NCBI GenBank assembly: GCA_017612755.1
Contig: JAGAFH010000154.1
Location: forward strand, 1 to 10,676
Origin: Clostridiales bacterium
GTDB lineage: Bacteria; Bacillota; Clostridia; Saccharofermentanales; Saccharofermentanaceae
Reading direction: 5' to 3'
Length of the DNA: 10,676 nt
Position numbers and translations under genes: made by a program. The stretch's first letter is position 1; each line of letters opens with the position of its first letter. Positions 1 to 5,234 of this stretch are shown one piece after another. The notes under the pieces were generated by a model. It saw only the letters and a program-made list of their open reading frames with translations, did not search any database and had not been told where the DNA came from.

Positions 1-1
1 C

Positions 2-922
2 ACCATGAACGGCATGTACATCATGGGTGTCTGCTACGGCGGTTACGGGATCTTAGCCGGGACTTTGTCCTACGGTTCCCTGATGGCGGTGACACAGCTG
101 ATCACACAGCTTCAGGGACCTATCGTAAATATCACGGGACTTATCCCCAGGGCGTTTAATGTTTCCGCATCTGCCGAGAGGCTTATGGAAGTGGAGGAGT
201 ATTCTTCTCCCGCTGTTCCTTCTGTGGATGCCTCTTCTGTCTATTCCACGCTTTCCTCTCTGGGTATGAGGTCTGTGGACTTTACTTACTTTGCTCCCTC
301 CGGGGATATGACAAAAGAGAATATGCCTGTTGTCCTTAAGGACTTTTCCATAGATATAAAGAAGGGTGAGTTCGTTGCTTTCTCAGGTCACAGCGGCTGC
401 GGAAAATCTACTGTCCTTAAGCTTCTGATGGATCTTTATAAACCCGATTCAGGATCTGTCTATATCACTTACGACGGATCTGAAAGATTGATGTCTCCTT
501 CTTACAGGAGCCTTTTTGCCTATGTGCCCCAGGGCAATTACCTGATGACCGGAACTGTCCGCGACATCGTTTCCTTTGCAGATCCTGCCGGATCTTCCGA
601 CGATGAACGGATCTGGTCAGCTCTTAAGATCGCCTGCGCCGATGAGTTCATCCGGGAGACGGAACAGGGTCTGGATACTCTTCTGGGAGAGAGGGGCAAA
701 GGCCTGTCAGAAGGCCAGATGCAGAGGGTCGCCATCGCCAGGGCCATCTTCTCCGGCCGCCCCATACTTCTTCTTGATGAAGCCACTTCAGGTCTTGATG
801 AAGATACTGAAAAGGCGCTTATCAGCAACCTTAAGACCATGACCGACAAGACTGTGGTCACGATCACCCACAGGCGTGCAGTTATAGACGCCTGCGACAG
901 GGTCGTGGAGTTCGGGGACTGA
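2..922 (+). CDS. ABC exporter half-transporter, C-terminal part (partial, 5' end outside window)
   Basis: The frame is open to the left edge, so the ATG at position 5 is probably internal and most of the membrane domain is missing. Numbering from that ATG, residues 1-65 hold the last hydrophobic segment and the conserved end of an exporter-type transmembrane domain (the SASAERLMEVEE linker). An ATP-binding domain follows: Walker A GHSGCGKST (128-136), Q-loop Q176 in YVPQGN, signature LSEGQ (234-238), Walker B ILLLDE (254-259), D-loop SGLD, and switch His289 in ITHR. All catalytic elements are intact, so it should hydrolyse ATP at the inner face of the membrane to drive export; two such halves form a transporter. 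The fusion of membrane and ATPase domains indicates an exporter rather than an importer. The substrate cannot be read from this fragment. It ends 3 nt from the stop of the convergent hydrogenase gene, with no room for a terminator. Confidence 0.93.
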   Translation, partial: TMNGMYIMGVCYGGYGILAGTLSYGSLMAVTQLITQLQGPIVNITGLIPRAFNVSASAERLMEVEEYSSPAVPSVDASSVYSTLSSLGMRSVDFTYFAPSGDMTKENMPVVLKDFSIDIKKGEFVAFSGHSGCGKSTVLKLLMDLYKPDSGSVYITYDGSERLMSPSYRSLFAYVPQGNYLMTGTVRDIVSFADPAGSSDDERIWSALKIACADEFIRETEQGLDTLLGERGKGLSEGQMQRVAIARAIFSGRPILLLDEATSGLDEDTEKALISNLKTMTDKTVVTITHRRAVIDACDRVVEFGD

Positions 923-925
923 TAT

Positions 926-2428
926 TTATTCCAGTTCTATATCTTTAAGTTCAAGAGGAGGTACGGGTTTTGTGGAAGCCTCTACCATCTTTTCGATCTC
1001 CTTTTTGGCCTTGGGGATCTCGATCAGGGTTCCGGCACCTGCCACGCAGCCTCCGGGACATGCCATACCCTCTATGAGAAGGCCGTCCTTCTTTCCTGCT
1101 TTAGCCAGCATAAGGGCCGTCTTACAGTCTGCCAGGCCTTCGTAGTGCTCGCACTTAAGTTCCTCGTCCGGGTAGTATTCCTTCATGCACTTTTCGATAG
1201 CTCCCAGGACTCCGCCTGCCACCGCATAGCCGCGGCCGGCGCCGGTTGCATCGTGAAGGGATCCGTTTGCTTCGATGGTCTTGGGATCGATGCCCCTTGC
1301 AGTGAAGATGGCATCCAGTTCCTCGAAGGTTATGACGAAATCCACATCGCTTCGTACCGTCTTTCTCATGGCTTCCAGCTTCTTGGAGGCGCAGGGTCCG
1401 ATGAAGACCACCTTTACGTCCGGGGACTTCTGCTTGATGCTCCTGGCGGTGGCCACCATAGGTGTCAGCTCCAGGGACAGGTGGTCCTTGACCTCCGGGA
1501 AGAAGGTCTTGGCCAGCATAGCCCAGGAAGGGCAGCAGGAGGTGAGGGCGAAGGGCTTGTCTCCGTGGATGACTTTCTCCACATAGTCCCTGGCCTCGGC
1601 GACGCATCCGATGTCGGCGCCTAATGCCACCTCATATACTTCAGCGAAGCCCAGTGCTTTCAGGGCTGCATATATCTTGTCTTTCGTGGCCTCCGGTCCG
1701 AACTGGCCGATGTAGGCAGGGGCTATCTCCGCCACTACTTTTTCGCCGGCCTTCATGGCGCGGATCATCTGGTAGAACTGGGACTTGTCGGCGATGGCGC
1801 CGAAGGGGCAGTTTACCATACACATGCCGCAGGAGAGGCACTTTTCGCTGTCGATAACGGCCCTGCCCAGCTCGTCGCTGCCGATGGCCTTTACACCGCA
1901 GGACAGGTTACAGGGACGGACCCTCTTTCCGATGGCATCGTAGGGGCAGGAGGCTTTGCACTTGCCGCACTTGATGCACTTCTCCCGGTCTATATGTGAG
2001 TGGCCGTCCACCATGGTGACGGCGCCTACGGGACACACTTCAACGCAGTTGTGGGACATGCAGTTCCTGCACAGGTTGCTGACTTCGTATACGTTGTCTT
2101 CGCATCTGGCGCAGGCGGAGGGAATTACCTGCATCAAAGGGGGTTCGTAGTAGACTTCGTTGACGGAACTCTGGTCCAGGCCGGCGGTGATGTGGACCGG
2201 CTTGTTCATGGGACGGAGGGACAGGCCCATTGCAAGACGGGCGCGCTCAGCCGAGATGGCCCTCTCCTGATATATGTTGTCCCCGAACTTGGGAGTCTCT
2301 TCCGGTGAGATCTTGTAGGGCAGAGCCTCAAGATCGTCCTTGACGTTCTCGGACTCGTAGGCGATCCTTGCCACCTCTACGAAAACGCTCTTCCTGAGTT
2401 CAGATACGGGTGTGTGAAGTCCTCTCAT
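926..2428 (-). CDS. Monomeric [FeFe] hydrogenase, group B-like, with multiple 4Fe-4S clusters
   Basis: A 500-residue iron hydrogenase, expected to be cytoplasmic and to interconvert protons and H2 using ferredoxin-type electrons. All three H-cluster signatures are present: TSCCPSW (Cys298 as likely proton relay, Cys299 as ligand), IGPCASKK (Cys346), and EGMACPGGC (Cys457, Cys461). Upstream are two clostridial ferredoxin motifs (Cys151/154/157/161 and Cys197/200/203/207). Before these is an unusual Cys-rich block, SACARCE then CRNCMSHNCVEVCP (Cys106, 109, 120, 123, 128, 132), plus Cys173 and Cys177 between the ferredoxin motifs. The N-terminal Cys block and GPC in place of the usual MPC in the second signature match the group B (B1/B3) enzymes of fermentative Firmicutes as I know them. 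The start is well supported: GGAGG lies 7 nt upstream, inside the last codons of the kinase gene, so the two are probably co-transcribed and translationally coupled. Maturases HydE/F/G are not in the window. Confidence 0.93.
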   Translation of the reverse strand: MRGLHTPVSELRKSVFVEVARIAYESENVKDDLEALPYKISPEETPKFGDNIYQERAISAERARLAMGLSLRPMNKPVHITAGLDQSSVNEVYYEPPLMQVIPSACARCEDNVYEVSNLCRNCMSHNCVEVCPVGAVTMVDGHSHIDREKCIKCGKCKASCPYDAIGKRVRPCNLSCGVKAIGSDELGRAVIDSEKCLSCGMCMVNCPFGAIADKSQFYQMIRAMKAGEKVVAEIAPAYIGQFGPEATKDKIYAALKALGFAEVYEVALGADIGCVAEARDYVEKVIHGDKPFALTSCCPSWAMLAKTFFPEVKDHLSLELTPMVATARSIKQKSPDVKVVFIGPCASKKLEAMRKTVRSDVDFVITFEELDAIFTARGIDPKTIEANGSLHDATGAGRGYAVAGGVLGAIEKCMKEYYPDEELKCEHYEGLADCKTALMLAKAGKKDGLLIEGMACPGGCVAGAGTLIEIPKAKKEIEKMVEASTKPVPPLELKDIELE

Positions 2429-2430
2429 AG

Positions 2431-3540
2431 TTAATCCTCCGATATATCAAGTATCTCATAGCCTAAGAACCAGTGGCTGCCCATGTGGTTAAAATGTACG
2501 ATCCTGGCAGTGACCGTGTCCCCGGTCTCTATGCCGGTGGGCTCTGTCGAGTAGAAGTTCAGATGTTTTCCGGCCCAGACATTTTCCGTGGCATAGATGG
2601 GATGCTTTATGGTCCCTGCCCTGAAACGGACTACTTTCCCCAGGGGATCTATCCCATTGTTCAGGGACTGTTCCAGCTCGGTTGCTGTCTTGTAGTCCGG
2701 ATGGCTTATCAGATACGAAAGTTCCTCTTCAGTATAGTCCTCTGAGATAAAAGTTGCATCTACTGCAACATTTCTTGCCTTGTTGATGGTACGGAAGAAG
2801 AAGGAATACATAAAAACTGCTGCAAAACAGAATACAAGGGAGGCCGCCAGGATGCCGATAGTCGTGGGCGTGCTGTACTTCTTTCTGCCCCTGAGGGCAT
2901 CCCTGAGCTGCTTTATGTTCTGATATCTGTATTTGGGATCCATGCCGGTAGCCCGTTTTACCACTTCTTTGAACCTGCCGGGCATGATCTTGTCTATGAG
3001 GATGCCCAGAGCGTAGATGTCAGTCCTTTTGTCGGACTGGGAGAAGCCGTACTGCTCCGGGGCTGCATTTCCGTGGGTGCCCAGAAGCTCCGTGTCCCGG
3101 GATTCGCCGGGCTTATATATCTTCGAGGCGTCGAAGTCGATGAGCTTTAAGGTGCCGTCGTTTCTGACCATGATGTTGCTCATCTTAAGATCCCTGTTGA
3201 TTATGGGCGGCTTGGCATTGTGGCAGTATTCCACCGCATCCAGAAGCTGGTGTATAAGGTCCAGCCTTTCCTTCGGGTCCTTGTGAAGAGGCAGGTACTC
3301 GTCCAGTGTCACACCTTCCACATACTCTTCCATTACCCAGATCCCATCCTCCTCGATGGAGTAATCGTATACCGCGGGGATGTTTTTGCAGTTGTGGTTT
3401 TTTAAGAATTCGTAAACATTCAGATCCCCGTGACGGTGTTTTTTCAGAACACACAAAGTGTCCGTCGCTTCATTCATATAAAGCGTTTGGCCCCGATCCT
3501 CGAAAATATGGAGTTCTTTGTAGTACGGCGGAAGTTCCAT
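2431..3540 (-). CDS. Membrane-anchored Ser/Thr protein kinase with C-terminal extracytoplasmic domain
   Basis: A 369-residue Hanks-type kinase. Visible elements are the beta-3 lysine (LCVLKK, Lys33/34), a candidate helix-C Glu (about 44), hinge MEEYVEG, catalytic loop INRDLKMSNIM (Asp117, Lys119, Asn122), metal-binding DFD (Asp135), and the activation-segment end GTHGNAAPEQYG. Oddities: the HRD histidine is Asn, DFG reads DFD, and no GxGxxG nucleotide loop is visible near residues 11-25. A single transmembrane helix lies around 227-249, after a basic stretch (RGRKKY), which puts the kinase inside and about 120 C-terminal residues outside. The outer part is beta-rich and may be OB-fold-like (TVTARIVHFNHMG), without PASTA repeats. 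That topology suggests a receptor kinase sensing something outside, but ligand and targets are unknown. The hydrogenase gene follows after 2 nt. A TATAAT lies 6 nt before the ATG, so the mRNA may be leaderless; the nearest SD-like GAGGG is about 14 nt away. Confidence 0.9.
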   Translation of the reverse strand: MELPPYYKELHIFEDRGQTLYMNEATDTLCVLKKHRHGDLNVYEFLKNHNCKNIPAVYDYSIEEDGIWVMEEYVEGVTLDEYLPLHKDPKERLDLIHQLLDAVEYCHNAKPPIINRDLKMSNIMVRNDGTLKLIDFDASKIYKPGESRDTELLGTHGNAAPEQYGFSQSDKRTDIYALGILIDKIMPGRFKEVVKRATGMDPKYRYQNIKQLRDALRGRKKYSTPTTIGILAASLVFCFAAVFMYSFFFRTINKARNVAVDATFISEDYTEEELSYLISHPDYKTATELEQSLNNGIDPLGKVVRFRAGTIKHPIYATENVWAGKHLNFYSTEPTGIETGDTVTARIVHFNHMGSHWFLGYEILDISED

Positions 3541-3546
3541 ACTCTG

Positions 3547-3555
3547 ATTATATCA
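3547..3555 (-). promoter_or_regulatory. Extended -10 promoter element of the kinase-hydrogenase unit
   Basis: On the minus strand this reads TGATATAAT, a perfect TATAAT with the TGn extension. It ends 6 nt before the kinase ATG, so initiation about 7 nt downstream would fall on or next to the A of the start codon. No convincing -35 hexamer is seen 16-18 bp upstream, which fits an extended -10 promoter. A GAGGGTG stretch just upstream could be read as a distant Shine-Dalgarno if transcription began further back. Confidence 0.5.
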
Positions 3556-3589
3556 CCCTCTGCCCGTTCATTCTTTGTTAACTCAAGTA

Positions 3590-3600
3590 GACTGACAGTC
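3590..3600. promoter_or_regulatory. Small palindrome GACTGACAGTC in divergent intergenic region
   Basis: An 11-bp perfect palindrome (5+1+5) lies about 40 bp upstream of the kinase -10 box and about 90 bp upstream of the VanZ-like gene. Its placement between divergent genes suits an operator, but a short palindrome can occur by chance and no second copy was seen. Confidence 0.2.
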
Positions 3601-3651
3601 CACCCAAGGTGCTTTTTTTTGCCGATAATTTAAGCATAGGGGGTGCTGATT

Positions 3652-3666
3652 ATGGGGAATATCTGA
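3652..3666 (+). CDS. Possible 4-codon leader ORF (MGNI-stop) before the VanZ-like gene
   Basis: An ATG at 3652 is preceded by AGGGGG (3638-3643) at 8-nt spacing, one of the better ribosome binding sites here. It opens a frame of only four codons ending in TGA, and that TGA overlaps an in-frame ATG of the next gene (TGATG, 3664-3668). This could be a leader peptide that loads ribosomes for re-initiation downstream. It is equally possible that the SD acts from a distance on 3666. Too short for any coding signal, so this rests only on SD and stop/start overlap. Confidence 0.25.
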   Translation: MGNI

Positions 3667-3689
3667 TGTCATGTCCGAGGAAGATCAGA

Positions 3690-4109
3690 ATGGATAGTGT
3701 TAAGAAGAGATTGCTTATCCGTAGCGGGTGTATATTGCCGTTGATCATAGGAGCGTTTATCTACATCTTTTCCGGAGATAATCTGATTTCAAGTTATCTG
3801 GGGACCCGGTTGGGGGTACACGTTGCTAAGATCGGTTTCCCTGCGATCATTCGAAATCATCTTTGCGATTACTTGTGGGCTTATTCACTGGTCCATTTCC
3901 TGTATGTGGCAAACAGATATGATAACGAAAAGCTTAAGACGATATTTGTACTTTCATTATCATTTTCATTGTTGATGGAAGGTATTCAATTGATCCCCCT
4001 GTTGAATATGACTTTTGATCCCGCGGATATCGTCGTCGAAGTGTTGGCTGAGGTGTCAGCGCTTTTCGTGATCAAGTATATAGGAGGACAATACGATGAA
4101 AAGAATTAA
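3690..4109 (+). CDS. Small VanZ-like integral membrane protein
   Basis: Predicted 139 residues with about four hydrophobic helices (roughly 9-28, 48-74, 83-105 and 113-132). Helices 3-4 carry the VanZ-like pattern: Glu97 and Gln100 in LLMEGIQLI, then FDPAD with Asp110 and Asp113. Preceding DYLWAYSLVHF also resembles this family. VanZ itself lowers teicoplanin susceptibility, but most relatives have no known role, so no resistance function is claimed. The start is a choice: ATG 3690 has GAGGAAG 9 nt or less upstream; ATG 3666 overlaps the mini-ORF stop; the frame stays open back to a GTG at 3609, which has a poor site. The 3' end overlaps the next gene by 14 nt. Base composition is visibly AT-richer than the flanking hydrogenase and carrier genes. 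Confidence 0.72.
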   Translation: MDSVKKRLLIRSGCILPLIIGAFIYIFSGDNLISSYLGTRLGVHVAKIGFPAIIRNHLCDYLWAYSLVHFLYVANRYDNEKLKTIFVLSLSFSLLMEGIQLIPLLNMTFDPADIVVEVLAEVSALFVIKYIGGQYDEKN

Positions 4110-4656
4110 AACGATCATGGCAACGAGTCTTGTACTTATCATGTTTTCGATTATGTCGCTGGGATCTTCAGGCGGAGAGAATTATGTACAGAGTGGTGGA
4201 GATTCAAATGCAGTTGAAGTAGCTGAAGCTACCGAAACTGAACCGCTCAAAATGGTATGTGAATTTACGACTGGTAATCTGACAGTGATGGTTAACAACT
4301 ATTATTGGGATAGCATCCCCAATGATTCACTCGGTCTTTATGACCTTCGTGATGGATATGAGTATTTGCTCGTTGCAGCATATGCCAAGAATAATGGCAC
4401 TGAAGATGAATACTTCAGTACTTACAATTTTCAGTGCTATGCAGATAATGTTCTGTGTGATCAGGAATTGGTGCTTATAGAAGATATGAATACTGACATT
4501 ACTCTTTCTGCAGGAAGGGAAGGCATAATATACGCGTTTTTTGTAGTTCCTAAAGACGCTTCAAAAATCGAGGTGGAATATGATACTTTTCTAGGCGATG
4601 AAATCGTAATGATAGCTAAAACGCATGAGGAAGTTGAAGCGTCGGAGAATAACTAA
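4096..4656 (+). CDS. Secreted or membrane-anchored DUF4352-like protein
   Basis: 186 residues. The N-terminus is a clear export signal: MKRIK followed by a hydrophobic stretch to about residue 22, then a Ser/Gly-rich acidic linker (23-50). The rest (about 52-172) is beta-rich and fits the immunoglobulin-like DUF4352 pattern: YEYLLVAAYAKNNG, a polar middle, and an LSAGREGIIYAFFVVPKDASKIEV-type ending with the characteristic pro-pro strand. The lipobox region reads SLGSSGG with no cysteine, so despite looking like a lipoprotein it cannot be lipid-anchored in the normal way; signal peptidase I cleavage or an uncleaved anchor are alternatives. Start is firm: AGGAGG at 4082-4087, 8 nt before ATG, inside the preceding gene. 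The function is unknown; such domains are usually extracellular binding modules. Confidence 0.75.
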   Translation: MKRIKTIMATSLVLIMFSIMSLGSSGGENYVQSGGDSNAVEVAEATETEPLKMVCEFTTGNLTVMVNNYYWDSIPNDSLGLYDLRDGYEYLLVAAYAKNNGTEDEYFSTYNFQCYADNVLCDQELVLIEDMNTDITLSAGREGIIYAFFVVPKDASKIEVEYDTFLGDEIVMIAKTHEEVEASENN

Positions 4657-4695
4657 TATCTTGTCGTGATAAAATAGGATTCGGAGGAATAATCA

Positions 4696-5130
4696 GTGGA
4701 CAAGTCGACAACGGACAATCTGATGGATGCTCTCATGAGTACTGATAATGAGAGCCAGCTGGAAAGTTTCCTGAAGCGTAATGACGGGAAGTACCCCATG
4801 GACTTCAAGACTTTTCTGAATGCGAAGATGGAGGAGAGGGGTGTTGACAAGCCCTGGCTCATCCGTGAGTCGCGAGTCGAAAAGAGCTATATCTATAAGC
4901 TCTGCGACGGAAAGAAATGTAAGCCCGGAAAGGATAAGATCGTCATGATCGCCCTTGCTCTTCACATGTCCGTAAAGGAGACCCAGAAGGCTCTTGAGGT
5001 AGTCGGGGAGAGTGCGCTCTATCCCAAGAATAAAAGGGACAGCATCCTGATCTTTGCCATCAAGAAAAAGCACAGCGTCAGCGCCGCCAATTCCCTCCTT
5101 GAGCACTATGGCGAAGCACCGCTTGAATAA
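4696..5130 (+). CDS. Helix-turn-helix (XRE-like) transcriptional regulator
   Basis: 144 residues starting at a GTG, chosen because GGAGG (4683-4687) sits 8 nt upstream. The N-terminal 35 residues are polar and acidic. Residues about 37-100 look like an atypical XRE-type DNA-binding domain: FKTFLNAKMEERGV, a helix-turn-helix around WLIRESRVEKSYIYKLCDG, then a basic stretch and KDKIVMIALALHMSVKETQKAL. The C-terminal part (LYPKNKRDSILIFAIKKKHSVSAANSLL) is a helical tail that I recognise from similar clostridial regulators. It lies 39 nt after the DUF4352-like gene and is probably the last gene of that unit. Target sites are unknown; candidates are the divergent region near 3.6 kb and the inverted repeat at the carrier promoter. 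No convincing terminator follows. Confidence 0.75.
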   Translation: MDKSTTDNLMDALMSTDNESQLESFLKRNDGKYPMDFKTFLNAKMEERGVDKPWLIRESRVEKSYIYKLCDGKKCKPGKDKIVMIALALHMSVKETQKALEVVGESALYPKNKRDSILIFAIKKKHSVSAANSLLEHYGEAPLE

Positions 5131-5168
5131 AGGCCGATATTCCGCCACTTTCACAGTGCGATAACTAA

Positions 5169-5197
5169 TTGACAACCCTCTTTTTATATTATATAAA
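5169..5197 (+). promoter_or_regulatory. Sigma-A promoter of the AspT-like carrier gene
   Basis: A perfect -35 TTGACA (5169-5174), a 17-bp spacer and a -10 TATAAA (5192-5197) make the best housekeeping promoter in the window. Initiation is expected near 5204, giving a leader of about 30 nt that contains AAAGAGGG at 9-nt spacing from the ATG. Confidence 0.85.
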
Positions 5198-5227
5198 AGT
5201 GAATTGGTAATTATTGAAAAGAGGGTT
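5174..5227. promoter_or_regulatory. 11-bp perfect inverted repeat flanking the -10 box and covering the SD
   Basis: AACCCTCTTTT (5174-5184) and AAAAGAGGGTT (5217-5227) are exact reverse complements separated by 32 bp. The left arm lies in the promoter spacer just after the -35 box and the right arm contains the Shine-Dalgarno. Centre to centre the arms are 43 bp apart, about four helical turns, suiting a looping or dimeric operator. In RNA read through from upstream, the same pairing would hide the SD; in RNA started at the local promoter the left arm is absent. Confidence 0.6.
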
Positions 5228-5234
5228 TATACAT

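Noticed and set aside
1145..1624. Plus-strand frame of 159 codons inside the hydrogenase region
   Set aside because: It lies opposite the H-cluster signature region of the hydrogenase, has no supporting SD and no recognisable motif.
3609..3689. GTG start of the VanZ-like gene at 3609
   Set aside because: It would add a non-hydrophobic, poorly protein-like stretch running through a T-rich intergenic sequence, and better SD-supported ATGs follow at 3666 and 3690.
3690..4109. Glycopeptide resistance determinant
   Set aside because: The protein only resembles the VanZ family in fold pattern; no vanHAX or vanRS genes are nearby and the two-component pair at 8.6 kb is distant and generic.
5140..5160. 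Terminator after the HTH gene
   Set aside because: Only a 4-bp CACT/AGTG stem with no T-run is present, too weak to call.
4693..5175. Minus-strand frame of 160 codons opposite the HTH gene
   Set aside because: The plus-strand gene has a good SD and a helix-turn-helix; the opposite frame shows no family signal and would run into the carrier promoter.
5214..5234. TTG start of the carrier at 5214
   Set aside because: The SD AAAGAGGG lies downstream of the TTG and 9 nt before the ATG at 5235, which is the better start.
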